Source: Gammaproteobacteria bacterium (lineage in GTDB: Bacteria > Pseudomonadota > Gammaproteobacteria > Steroidobacterales > Steroidobacteraceae). Taken from it: DNA of 64,000 nt. The notes beneath the pieces are model-generated. The model did not search any database and was not told where the DNA came from. It saw only the letters and a list, made by a program, of their open reading frames with translations. Position numbers and translations under genes: made by a program. This document shows positions 35,072 through 44,103 of this stretch, piece by piece. The stretch spans positions 248,001-312,000 of the forward strand of contig PLUE01000069.1 in the NCBI GenBank assembly GCA_003164785.1. Reading direction: 5' to 3'. Numbering within the stretch: the first letter of the stretch is position 1; each line of letters opens with the position of its first letter.

Positions 35072-36592
35072 TCAACCCGCGAAGGGTGGGAAGCGCGCCA
35101 TGGATTCGAACTCGCCGAGCTCTTGATCGTTGCGGACATATAGCCGGCTCGCGTCGCGTACGGGCTGAAAATCCCACGGCGTGTAGCGCCCGGTGCGCAA
35201 TGCATCGTTGACGAGGTGGCGACGCTGCTGGCTGGCGATGACCGCCGATTCGATCGACTCGAGGTCCCAGCGCTGCGCGACTTCGTCGCGAAATGACCGG
35301 ATTCTTGCCGTCTGTTCCGGGTGCGAGGCGAGATTCTCGAGCTCATCCGGATCGTCGATCAAATCATACAGTTGTTCCGGATCGACCCGCGAGTGCACGA
35401 ACTTGTAACGCCCACGTTTGATCATCACCAAGGGTGCGATCGCGCCTTCGGCGAGGTATTCCCCGATGACCTCATCGGCTCCTCGAGCACCGTGCAGTTG
35501 CGGCACCAGGCTCGTCCCATCGAGAGGCGTGGCATAGGCGGCATCCCGGCCTGCCAACTCGCACAACGTGGGCAGGATATCGACCAGGGAGGTCGAGTCC
35601 GCGACACGACGCGGACCGAAGCGCTGGGGCGAATGCACGATGAGGGGAATGCGGCAGGCGGGCTCGAAGAAATTCATCTTGTACCACAGGCCACGCTCGC
35701 CCAGCATGTCGCCGTGATCGGCGATCAACAGCACGATGGTGTTCTCGGCGTATCGAGTATCCGTGAGCGCCGCCATCATGACGCCGATTTGATCGTCGAC
35801 GTAAGAAACGGCGCCATAGTAGGCACGGCGTGCGGCGCGTGTCTGCGCTTCGTTCACCGGCAGCAGGTCGAGTCCACACACATGCCTCAGCCGCCGCGAA
35901 TGCGGATCCAGATCCTTCGGGTCGATGGCCACCCTGGGCATGTCGATGTCCACTCCTGCATACCGATCCCAATAAGCCCGCGGAATGACGTAGGGATCAT
36001 GTGGGTGGGTCATCGAGGCGACCAGGCAGAACGGCCGTTTGTCCTTGCTCCGCGCCATGTCGAACAGCTTCTGTCGTGCGTTGAAGACGACGTCGTCATC
36101 GAAATCGATCTGGTTGGTCCGAGTGCAGGGGCCTGCCTGGATCACGGAGTCCATCGTGTGATACCAGCTGGGCCGATGGTCGAAACGGGTCCAATCGGGG
36201 GTCCAGCCGAAATCGGCCGGATAGATGTCGGTGGTCAAGCGCTCCTCGAATCCGTGCAGCTGATCCGCGCCGCAAAAATGCATCTTGCCGCTCAGCACCG
36301 TCTGATAGCCGCTGTGTCTCAGGTAATGCGCGAACGTCGGTACCTGCGCGGGAAATTCGGCCGCGTTGTCATAGGCCCCGATGGCGGATACCTGGCGGCC
36401 GGAGAGGAAGGAAAAACGCGAGGGCGCGCAGAGAGGGCTATTGCAGTAGAACGAGTCGAACACGACGCCCTCCGCGGCCAGCGCGTCGATGTGGGGCGTC
36501 TTGGCAACGCGGTTGCCGTAGGCCGGCAGGGCCCGCGAGGTCAGCTGGTCGGCCATCAGAATCAGGAAGTTCGGGCGAGTGGTCAAGAGCAT
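35072..36592 (-). CDS. betC: Choline-sulfatase-like arylsulfatase
   Basis: 506 residues. The N-terminus PNFLILMADQLTSRALPAYGN gives the first metal ligands, CAPSRFSFLSGR is the sulfatase signature with Cys55 (converted to formylglycine), and IADHGDMLGERGLWYKMNFFEPACRIPLIVHSP is the BetC-type metal and substrate segment. The C-terminus with the late helix and WDFQPVRDAS tail resembles choline sulfatases. No betaine genes are adjacent, so another sulfate ester is possible. No signal peptide, so it is probably cytoplasmic. Confidence 0.85.
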   Translation of the reverse strand: MLLTTRPNFLILMADQLTSRALPAYGNRVAKTPHIDALAAEGVVFDSFYCNSPLCAPSRFSFLSGRQVSAIGAYDNAAEFPAQVPTFAHYLRHSGYQTVLSGKMHFCGADQLHGFEERLTTDIYPADFGWTPDWTRFDHRPSWYHTMDSVIQAGPCTRTNQIDFDDDVVFNARQKLFDMARSKDKRPFCLVASMTHPHDPYVIPRAYWDRYAGVDIDMPRVAIDPKDLDPHSRRLRHVCGLDLLPVNEAQTRAARRAYYGAVSYVDDQIGVMMAALTDTRYAENTIVLLIADHGDMLGERGLWYKMNFFEPACRIPLIVHSPQRFGPRRVADSTSLVDILPTLCELAGRDAAYATPLDGTSLVPQLHGARGADEVIGEYLAEGAIAPLVMIKRGRYKFVHSRVDPEQLYDLIDDPDELENLASHPEQTARIRSFRDEVAQRWDLESIESAVIASQQRRHLVNDALRTGRYTPWDFQPVRDASRLYVRNDQELGEFESMARFPPFAG

Positions 36593-36678
36593 CTCCGCGG
36601 GTAATCAGGCGACCCGAATGATCACATGGGCCGTTCGGCGGCGCCAGCGGCTGCCACGCGCACGCAGCATCGCCTTCA

Positions 36679-36712
36679 GATCACGCGGGCGACGACTTTC
36701 GCCCGCGTGATC
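36679..36712. terminator. Strong hairpin downstream of the PQQ dehydrogenase gene
   Basis: A perfect 13-bp stem (GATCACGCGGGCG against CGCCCGCGTGATC) with an 8-base loop. It lies 24 bp past the stop of the minus-strand gene at 36736 and 87 bp before the sulfatase start. No T-run follows, so it may act as an RNA 3'-end stabiliser or a Rho-assisted stop. Confidence 0.6.
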
Positions 36713-36735
36713 GACGCCCGATGGGCGTGACTACG

Positions 36736-38859
36736 CTACTGGTGCGGCTGACTCACGGCCGGGGCACCGGGAGCTCCCGGCGGCGGCGCCGCGTTCTTGA
36801 CATCGTTGGCGCGCTTGATGAGGAACTCACGGATGGCATGCGTGTCCTCCGGCGTGAGCACCGTGGCAAAGGATGCCATGCCCTTCACCGAGAGCACGCC
36901 CTTCAGCACGATCGTATCGAAGCCTTCCTGCGTATGAAGCATCGGCGTGCGCGTGAGATCGGGGAAATTCGCTCCCCGCGTCTGGCCGCGATCGCCGTGG
37001 CATGCCGCGCAGTACTCGGTGTACTTTTTGCTGCCCGCGTCGATGAGATCCGCCGATGCCGTGGAGGGTGGTGGATCGAGCGGCAGCGGCGTGAATTTCT
37101 GCTCCGGCGGCAGCTGCGCGGTGCCAGATAGCGAGTACACCAGCATGCGGGAATAGTTCGGTGCGTAATAGCCCCCCAGCGTGTTGCCGCCGACGCTAAA
37201 TGCGACGTACTGCTGTCCATCCAGTTCATAGCTGATGGGAGGGGCGAGCACAGCGGTCTGCACTTCCGCACGCCAGAGCTTTTCGCCCGTGCGCGCGTCG
37301 AACGCCCGCACTTCCTGGGCACTGCCGCCGCCCTGAAACACCAGCCCGCTCGCCGTCACCAGCGCGCCGCCCGTCGGTCCCTGGTTCTGGTCTGTCTTCC
37401 AGACCTGCTTGCCGGAGACGGGATCGATTGCCTGCACATAGCCCGAGAATCCCTGCTTCTCGTTGGGATGAGTGGAGTAGAACGTGATCGGGGCCGTGAA
37501 ATCGAGCCCCAGGTTGTAGCCGACTGGATTGGGCGTGAAGTTCGCGTCCGCCACCATCGGAAAATAGGCCTGCTGGGTCGGGACGTACAGCAGACCCGTA
37601 TCCGGGCTGTACGCATTGGCCTGCCAGCCGTGGGCGCCTTGGACCCCGGGCGACAGATTGAATGGCTTGCCCAGGGGAAAGCGGGCCTCGGGCTTGATGC
37701 GCGGACGCCCGGTTTTCATGTCGACCCCGTCGTTCCAATTCACGTCGGTGAACGGGGATGCGCGCAGCAGAGTCCCCTTGGCCGCATCGAGGATGTAGAA
37801 CATGCCGTTCTTGTTGGGCTGCATGATGACGCGATGCTTCTTGCCGTCGATGGTCAGATTGGCCAGCGTCATGGGGCTGGTGGCATCGTAGTCCCAGGTG
37901 TCGGCCGGCACCGTCTGGTAGTGCCAGACGTAGGTGCCGGTTTCCGGCTTCAGGGCGATGATCGAGGCCAGGTAGAGATTATCCCCGGTGGTGGGGTCCC
38001 GATACAGATCGTTCCACGGAGTGCCGTTGCCGGTGCCGAAGTAGATGAGATCGGTGACCGGATCATAGATGATGGCGTCCCACACGGTGCCGCCCCCGCC
38101 GAGCTTCAATCCCTGGTCGCTCCAGGTGCCGGCGGCTTTTTTCATGGCCGCATTCTCGAACGGCCCCGTCGTGTTCGCCGGCACAGTATAGAACCGCCAA
38201 TCCATCTTCCCGGTCTCGGCATCGTACGCGCTGATATAGCCGCGAACACCGTATTCCCCGCCGGACTCGCCGATCAGCACCTTGCCCTTGGCAATTCGCG
38301 GTGCGCTGGTGATCGAATAGTGCTTGTCCTTGTCGATGGTGAGCGTGGACCAGACCTCCTGTCCCGTCTTCGCATCGAGGGCCACCAACCGGCCGTCCAG
38401 GGTGCCGATGTAGATCTTGCCGTTCCACGCCGCGATCCCGCGATTGGCGATGCCGCAGCAGACGTTCCGGATCCATTCGCCCGGCGTCTTCGGATTGTAT
38501 TCCCACAGCGTCCTGCCGTCGCGGGCGTCGAAGGCGTAGACCTTGCTCCAGGCGGTCGAGACGTAGATCACGCCGTCGATGTAGAGCGGCGTTCCCGTCT
38601 GAGGCAGATTGGTGTCGTAGTCTGCGAACCATTGAAGGCCGAGTTGCTTGACGTTGTCGCGATTGATCTGCTTGAGGCCGCTGAAGCGCTGTTCCTCGTA
38701 GTTGCCGCCGTAGGTCATCCATTGGGATGGCTCCGATGCTGCATGGAGCAGGCGCTTGGCGGTCACGTCGGCGGCCGTGGCCGCCGGCTCCGAATATGCA
38801 CCTGCCGACAATAGGGTTGCCAGCATGGCAGCCAGTCCAATGGACCACTTATGCGTCAC
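36736..38859 (-). CDS. PQQ-dependent quinohemoprotein alcohol dehydrogenase 1
   Basis: 707-residue periplasmic enzyme: signal peptide, eight-bladed PQQ propeller and a C-terminal cytochrome c domain (CAACH, Met in GMASF). Active-site features: vicinal Cys134-Cys135, metal ligands Glu202 and Asn278, and the catalytic Asp323 in TWDYDAT. Asp325, two residues further, is the extra ligand that marks lanthanide-type enzymes. It oxidises alcohols and passes electrons to the heme. GTG 38859 has GAGGGG 8 bp upstream. A second enzyme is divergently placed. Confidence 0.9.
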   Translation of the reverse strand: MTHKWSIGLAAMLATLLSAGAYSEPAATAADVTAKRLLHAASEPSQWMTYGGNYEEQRFSGLKQINRDNVKQLGLQWFADYDTNLPQTGTPLYIDGVIYVSTAWSKVYAFDARDGRTLWEYNPKTPGEWIRNVCCGIANRGIAAWNGKIYIGTLDGRLVALDAKTGQEVWSTLTIDKDKHYSITSAPRIAKGKVLIGESGGEYGVRGYISAYDAETGKMDWRFYTVPANTTGPFENAAMKKAAGTWSDQGLKLGGGGTVWDAIIYDPVTDLIYFGTGNGTPWNDLYRDPTTGDNLYLASIIALKPETGTYVWHYQTVPADTWDYDATSPMTLANLTIDGKKHRVIMQPNKNGMFYILDAAKGTLLRASPFTDVNWNDGVDMKTGRPRIKPEARFPLGKPFNLSPGVQGAHGWQANAYSPDTGLLYVPTQQAYFPMVADANFTPNPVGYNLGLDFTAPITFYSTHPNEKQGFSGYVQAIDPVSGKQVWKTDQNQGPTGGALVTASGLVFQGGGSAQEVRAFDARTGEKLWRAEVQTAVLAPPISYELDGQQYVAFSVGGNTLGGYYAPNYSRMLVYSLSGTAQLPPEQKFTPLPLDPPPSTASADLIDAGSKKYTEYCAACHGDRGQTRGANFPDLTRTPMLHTQEGFDTIVLKGVLSVKGMASFATVLTPEDTHAIREFLIKRANDVKNAAPPPGAPGAPAVSQPHQ

Positions 38860-39255
38860 TATTAATTCCCCTCAATCATTTTTCAGAGTAAGAAGGGCAC
38901 TTCGCAGTGCTCCCCCAGCGTAGGGCAAGCGCCTATTCTAATCTCAATGTGGATCGCGGCGCGCCACAAGGTATGGCCCGCCATATGTCCAATCGGATTT
39001 ATCAGCTTGCCCCGGCATGCGCTAGTCCGAGCGTGAAATAATTCTCGCCCGGCGCGCCGGGAAGGGGAGCGCATCCGTCGCAAGGGCCGCGCGCGCTGCG
39101 CTCGCAATCCTCGCTCATGACGAGTTCCTCTTCGTGGCTCGACGCGGTCCGGTTGCACACAGGGAATACAATACTCGTCAGCAGGAATTGCCTAGATTTT
39201 GACGGCGAGTCTGTCAAAGTGCGCGGAGTGCGATGTCGCACCGAGGAGAGCGCCG
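38860..39255. other. Divergent control region between two PQQ dehydrogenase genes
   Basis: 396 bp without a gene. It must hold both promoters. A 14-bp GC palindrome CCCGGCGCGCCGGG lies at 39048-39061. No FNR box and no clear -35/-10 pair were found. GAGGAG before 39256 is the ribosome site of the second enzyme. Confidence 0.5.
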
Positions 39256-41400
39256 ATGGAGTCGTACACCGGGAGGGCCAGGGCTCCGCGCAGAGCCGTG
39301 GGAGCGCTGTGCCTGTTGTTTCATACGGCGCAACTGATGGGCATCAGCGCAGGTTCCGCCGCAATCGCGGCCGGCCCCGCGTCCGTCGACGCCGGACGCA
39401 TCCAGGATGGCGCCGGCGAGGCGCGCAATTGGCTGTCGACCGGACGCACCTACGATGAGCAGCGCTACAGCCCGCTGCGCGGAATCAATGCCGATAACGC
39501 CAGCCACCTCGGTCTTGCCTGGTACGCCGACCTCTATGTCGAGCGAGGGCAGGAGGCTACCCCATTGGTGGTCGACGGCATCATGTATGTTTCGACCGCC
39601 TGGAGCCTCGTAAAAGCGTATGACGCGCGGACCGGAAAAATACTCTGGTCCTATGATCCGAACGTGCCTCGGAACATCAACGTGAACGGATGTTGCGACG
39701 TGGTGAACCGCGGGGTGGCTGCTTGGAAGGGCAAGATTTTCGTGGGCGCTTTCGACGGCCGTCTCATCGCGCTCGACGCCAGATCGGGCAGGCCGCTGTG
39801 GACGACCTGGACCGTCGATAGAACGAAGCCTTATACGATCACGCAGGCGCCCCGCGTTGTCAAGGGGCGCGTCATCATCGGAAATGGCGGCGGGGAGTAC
39901 GGGACGCGGGGTTATATTTCCGCGTACAACGCGGAGGACGGAACATTCGCGTGGCGTTTCTACACGGTGCCCGGCGATCCATCGCAGCCGTTCGAAAACG
40001 AAGCCATGGCGCGGGCGGCGAAGACCTGGTCGGGCGAGTGGTGGAAGCTGGGTGGAGGGGGCGCCGTCTGGGATTCCATGTCGTACGATCCCGACCTCAA
40101 TCTCATCTATTTCGGCGTGGGCAACGGCACCGAGTGGGACCAGCGAGCGCGCAGCCAAAACAAGGGCGACAACCTTTTTCTGTCCTCGATCGTGGCGGTC
40201 GACGCCGATACCGGCGCCTACGCATGGCATTACCAAGCGACCCCGGGGGAGGAATGGGATTACGACGCCGTCCAGCAACTCGTACTCGCCGATCTGGCCA
40301 TCGGCGACGTGCCCCGCAAGGTGCTCATGCAGGCGAACAAGAACGGGTTCTTCTACGTCCTCGACCGCAAGACGGGCGCGCTGGTGTCGGCGACGCCCAT
40401 CGTTCCCGTCAACTGGGCGCATGGGGTCGACATGAAGTCCGGCAGACCGATGGAGAATGGCGGTATCCGTTACAGCGAGACGGGTAAGAGCGCATCCATC
40501 ATGCCGGGACCGGTGGGAGCCCATTCGTGGCAGCCGATGGCGTATAACCCGACGACCGGGCTCGTGTACATACCCACGCAGCAGGTCACGAGCGAATTCG
40601 ATGTGCTTTCGAACTACAAGGTGTCACCGCTCGGTTGGAATATCGGCGTCGGGATGCGCGGCACCAACGTGAAAAGCACGGGTTTCCTGTTGGCATGGGA
40701 CCCGGTTCGCCAACGTGAAGCCTGGCGTGTGCCGTATCTCGGACCGTGGAACGGTGGCACCGTCACGTCCGCCGGCAACATCGTGGCAGAGGGCGATGCG
40801 GCGGGAAACTTCGCCGTGTACCGGGCGGACAACGGACAGAAGCTGTGGTCGATGTTCGTGCAGTCCGGCGTGATGGCGGCGCCCATCCTGTATGAAGTTG
40901 GCGGCGAGGAATATATCGCCGTGCTGAGTGGCTGGGGCGGCGCATTCGCGCTGAGCGCCGGCAAGGAGGCCGGACAGTCGGGAAATCTGCGCAATGTGAG
41001 CCGGGTGCTCGCGTTCAAGCTGGGCGCCAGCGGCACGTTTACGTTTCCTTCCGTCGATCCGGTCAGAGTGACCCTCGATCCGCCGCCCGAGCCGGCGGAC
41101 GCGGCCTCCGTCGCGCGCGGGGAGCCTCTCTTTGGCCAGTACTGCAGTGTCTGTCACGGCGGGGGCGCCGTGAGCGGTGGGCTCACCCAGGATCTTCGGG
41201 CGTCTAAATTCCTGACATCGGATGTCTACTACGACATCGTTCTCGGAGGTCTCATGAAGGATGAGGGAATGGTGTCATTCAAACCGGTGTTGACCCGCGC
41301 CGATGCCACGGCCGTGCGCAATTACGTCATTCATCGCGCGAACGAGGATACGAAGCATCCTGGCCCGCCGAACGTGTCCACCGAGCCGGAACGTCGTTGA
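39256..41400 (+). CDS. PQQ-dependent quinohemoprotein alcohol dehydrogenase 2
   Basis: 714 residues, same plan as the divergent enzyme: signal sequence, PQQ propeller, C-terminal cytochrome c (CSVCH, Met in GMVSF). Vicinal Cys146-Cys147, Glu214, Asn290 and the catalytic Asp335 in EWDYDAVQ are present, with the extra Asp337 as in lanthanide-dependent members. The two proteins are clearly related but not recent duplicates. An aldehyde dehydrogenase gene lies convergent just downstream. ATG 39256 has GAGGAGAG 5-6 bp upstream. Confidence 0.9.
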   Translation: MESYTGRARAPRRAVGALCLLFHTAQLMGISAGSAAIAAGPASVDAGRIQDGAGEARNWLSTGRTYDEQRYSPLRGINADNASHLGLAWYADLYVERGQEATPLVVDGIMYVSTAWSLVKAYDARTGKILWSYDPNVPRNINVNGCCDVVNRGVAAWKGKIFVGAFDGRLIALDARSGRPLWTTWTVDRTKPYTITQAPRVVKGRVIIGNGGGEYGTRGYISAYNAEDGTFAWRFYTVPGDPSQPFENEAMARAAKTWSGEWWKLGGGGAVWDSMSYDPDLNLIYFGVGNGTEWDQRARSQNKGDNLFLSSIVAVDADTGAYAWHYQATPGEEWDYDAVQQLVLADLAIGDVPRKVLMQANKNGFFYVLDRKTGALVSATPIVPVNWAHGVDMKSGRPMENGGIRYSETGKSASIMPGPVGAHSWQPMAYNPTTGLVYIPTQQVTSEFDVLSNYKVSPLGWNIGVGMRGTNVKSTGFLLAWDPVRQREAWRVPYLGPWNGGTVTSAGNIVAEGDAAGNFAVYRADNGQKLWSMFVQSGVMAAPILYEVGGEEYIAVLSGWGGAFALSAGKEAGQSGNLRNVSRVLAFKLGASGTFTFPSVDPVRVTLDPPPEPADAASVARGEPLFGQYCSVCHGGGAVSGGLTQDLRASKFLTSDVYYDIVLGGLMKDEGMVSFKPVLTRADATAVRNYVIHRANEDTKHPGPPNVSTEPERR

Positions 41401-41422
41401 GGGAGGGGCTGGCGCCCCTCCC
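41401..41422 (+). terminator. Hairpin directly after PQQ dehydrogenase 2
   Basis: GGGAGGGGC (41401-41409), loop TGGC, GCCCCTCCC (41414-41422): a perfect 9-bp GC stem starting one base after the stop codon. No T-run follows. A second palindrome TCCTCCGGAGGA lies at 41479-41490 and may serve the convergent aldehyde dehydrogenase gene. Confidence 0.5.
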
Positions 41423-41522
41423 CACGACCATCGCCTTGGTCGGACGACGATCACCGCGGTTTGACGTTATTGGGACGTCCTCCGGAGGATCCCCCGGAAG
41501 ACCGGCCCTGGATCGACCTGCC

Positions 41523-42956
41523 TCAAGCCTTGCCGTAGCCGATGATGCCCTTGGTCTCGAGGAATTCGAGGATGCCCCAATCGGCATATTCCCGGCCGTT
41601 CCCCGACTGCTTATAGCCGCCGAAGGGAGCGTGAGTATCCCAGTCGGGATAGTTGATGTTGACGTTGCCGGCCCGCAGTTCCGCGGCGACTCGGCGCGCA
41701 TGCTCGAGATCGGTGGAGGACACGTAGGCGGCCAGGCCGTAAACCGAATCGTTGGCCTTGTCGATGGCTTCCTGCTCGGTTTCGTACGGAAGAATGCACA
41801 GCACCGGCCCGAAAATTTCTTCTCGCGAAATGGTCATCTCATGTCGAACGTTGCCGAACACGGTCGGCTTGACGTAGTAACCGCTGTCGAGACCCGACGG
41901 CCGGCCGGTGCCGCCCGCCACGAGAGTGGCACCTTCGTCGATCCCCGCCTGGATCAGATGTTGGATCTTGTCGAACTGCACCCGGCTGACGACGGGACCG
42001 AGAACGGTGTCGGCCGCGCGCGGTGCGCCGACATGTTGAGACGCAGCAACTCCCTTGGCGATTTCCAGGGCTTCGGCATGCCGGTCCGCCGGCACGAACA
42101 TGCGAGTGGGAGCGTCGCAGGACTGGCCGCTGTTGGAGAAACACGCGGCGGTGCCACGGCTCACGGCATCGTTCAAGTCGGCATCCGGGAGGATGATGTT
42201 GGCGGATTTTCCGCCCAACTCCTGGGCGACGCGTTTGACCGTGTCCGCCGCCGCTTTGGCGACCAGAATGCCGGCACGGGTCGATCCGGTGAACGACATC
42301 ATGGCGATGTCCGGATGGCGTGACAGGGCCTCGCCGACGCCGGGACCATCCCCGCTGATGAGGTTGAACACCCCCTTGGGTACGCCCGCGTCGTGCATGA
42401 TCTCGGCAAAGATGATGCCGCTGATCGGCGCGATTTCGCTCGGCTTCAACACCATCGTGCAGCCGGCCGCGATGGCGGGCGCCACTTTGCAGACGATCTG
42501 GTTGAGCGGCCAGTTCCATGGCGTGATGAGTCCCACGACGCCGATCGCCTCGTGAACGATGCGAGTGGTGCCTCGTTGGAAGGAAAACTCGAGTTCCTCC
42601 AGCGACTTGATGGTCGCCTCGAGATGCACCTGGCCCGCCCATGCCTGGGCTTCCCGGGCGAATTTCAACGGTGCTCCCATCTCATCGCTCACGGCCTGAG
42701 CGATCTCTTCATGGCGCGCGTTGTACAACTCGAGCACCTTGCGAAGCAGCGCGAGCCGAGCTTCGCGCGTCGTGCGCGAGAAACTCGGAAACGCGGCTTT
42801 GGCCGCCGCGACGGCGCGATCGACGTCCGCCGCGCTGCCCATTGAAATCTTGGTGTAGGCCCGTTCCGTCGCCGGGTTGATGACATCGAGGGTTTTCGGC
42901 ACGGCCGGGCTGACCCATGCTCCATCGATGTAGAATTGCTCATGGTGATTCGACAT
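41523..42956 (-). CDS. Aldehyde dehydrogenase family protein (NAD-dependent)
   Basis: 477 residues. Coenzyme and active-site motifs are intact: PWNWPLNQIVCKVAPAIAAGCTMVLKPSEIAP, FTGSTRAG, the general-base Glu in QELGGKSANIIL, and the catalytic Cys in SGQSCDAPTRMFVP. The late EEIFGPVLCILPY and PFGGYKQSGNGRE segments are also normal. It probably oxidises the aldehydes made by the neighbouring PQQ enzymes or from xenobiotics. ATG 42956 is preceded by GAGG. Cytoplasmic. Confidence 0.93.
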   Translation of the reverse strand: MSNHHEQFYIDGAWVSPAVPKTLDVINPATERAYTKISMGSAADVDRAVAAAKAAFPSFSRTTREARLALLRKVLELYNARHEEIAQAVSDEMGAPLKFAREAQAWAGQVHLEATIKSLEELEFSFQRGTTRIVHEAIGVVGLITPWNWPLNQIVCKVAPAIAAGCTMVLKPSEIAPISGIIFAEIMHDAGVPKGVFNLISGDGPGVGEALSRHPDIAMMSFTGSTRAGILVAKAAADTVKRVAQELGGKSANIILPDADLNDAVSRGTAACFSNSGQSCDAPTRMFVPADRHAEALEIAKGVAASQHVGAPRAADTVLGPVVSRVQFDKIQHLIQAGIDEGATLVAGGTGRPSGLDSGYYVKPTVFGNVRHEMTISREEIFGPVLCILPYETEQEAIDKANDSVYGLAAYVSSTDLEHARRVAAELRAGNVNINYPDWDTHAPFGGYKQSGNGREYADWGILEFLETKGIIGYGKA

Positions 42957-43099
42957 AGGTCCTCTGCGGTAGATCCAAACAGGTGGTTGGCCGGTCGCAG
43001 TGTGTATAGGGCATCGCAAATCTGCAAGTTCATGGTGTTGCGGCCCATGAGCCGATGAGGGCAGAATCGGGGGCTTGACGGCACTTTCGGGGAGTAAAC

Positions 43100-43969
43100 A
43101 TGTGCGAGCACGACGATCTCGATGAGTTTGCGCGGCGTTCGGCCGACCTGACACGCAGGCAGTTCGGCGCCATGGCGCTGGGCGCTGGGTTGGCGGCCGC
43201 GCTGCCCCGACTGGCGGACGCGGCACAGACCCAGGGGTCGGACGTCGATATCAAGACGCCCGACGGCATTGCCGATGCCTATTTCGTCCACCCGACGAAT
43301 GGGAAGCATCCCGCCGTGCTGATCTGGCCGGATATCTTCGGGCTGCGCCCGGCTTTTCGGGACATGGCCACCCGGCTCGCCGAGTCCGGCTATGCCGTCC
43401 TGGTCATCAATCCGTTCTATCGCACGAAGCGGGCTCCGACAGCTCCCGCGAATCCTGATTTCAACGACCCTCCCACGCGCCAGGCGTTGATGACGCTGGC
43501 CGGCACCTTGACCCCGGAGACAGCGGTGACCGACGCCAAGGCGTTCGTCGCGTTCTTGGACGCCCAACCCGCCGTCGACCTGAAGCGAAAAATGGGCACC
43601 ACCGGATACTGCATGGGCGGGCCCTTCGTGATGCGCACGGCCGCCGCATTTCCCGCCCGCGTCGGTGCCGGGGCGACGTTCCATGGGAGCGGTCTCGTCA
43701 CCGACAAGCCCGACAGCCCCCATCTGCTGATCCCGGAGATGAAAGCGCACTTTCTGATCGCGATCGCCGAAAATGACGATTCGAAGCAGCCGGATGCCAA
43801 GGATGTGTTGCGTGCGTCGTTCGCCAAGGCGCGGTTGCCCGCCGAGGTGGAGGTGTACGCCGGCACCATGCATGGGTGGTGCCCGCCCGACTCGCATGTC
43901 TACGATCGCGACCAAGCCGAGAAGGCCTGGAGCCGGTTGCTGGCGCTGCTCAAAACATCGCTCGCCTGA
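43100..43969 (+). CDS. Dienelactone hydrolase family protein, Tat-exported
   Basis: 289 residues. An N-terminal twin-arginine signal (RRQFGAMALGAGLAAALPRLADA) precedes an alpha/beta hydrolase. The nucleophile is a cysteine in GTTGYCMGG, as in dienelactone hydrolase, with Asp in IAENDD and His in GTMHGWCPPD. The export signal is notable because classic DLH is cytoplasmic. GGGGAG is 5 bp before the ATG. Divergent from the aldehyde dehydrogenase gene. Confidence 0.85.
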   Translation: MCEHDDLDEFARRSADLTRRQFGAMALGAGLAAALPRLADAAQTQGSDVDIKTPDGIADAYFVHPTNGKHPAVLIWPDIFGLRPAFRDMATRLAESGYAVLVINPFYRTKRAPTAPANPDFNDPPTRQALMTLAGTLTPETAVTDAKAFVAFLDAQPAVDLKRKMGTTGYCMGGPFVMRTAAAFPARVGAGATFHGSGLVTDKPDSPHLLIPEMKAHFLIAIAENDDSKQPDAKDVLRASFAKARLPAEVEVYAGTMHGWCPPDSHVYDRDQAEKAWSRLLALLKTSLA

Positions 43970-44038
43970 CGCCGCAACGGGTCGGGTAGGCGGGGCGGGG
44001 CGGCGGAATGCAAACGAGCGAGGTGCCTGTTGCGGCGC

Positions 44039-44073
44039 TTGACGAAGTATCTTAAGATATATATCGTAAGATC
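44039..44073 (+). promoter_or_regulatory. PadR-gene promoter with overlapping operator
   Basis: TTGACG (44039-44044) and TATCGT (44062-44067) give a 17-bp-spaced promoter. Over it lie a perfect 12-bp palindrome TATCTTAAGATA (44048-44059) and, 14 bp on, a near copy TATCGTAAGATC (44062-44073). This placement fits autorepression by the PadR product just downstream; AGGAG for translation is at 44091-44095. Confidence 0.75.
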
Positions 44074-44103
44074 ATTGACAAACGCAAATCAGGAGAATTG
44101 GTG

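Noticed and set aside
39048..39061. 14-bp palindrome CCCGGCGCGCCGGG between the PQQ genes
   Set aside because: It has no T-run, no second copy and a composition that arises easily by chance in this DNA.
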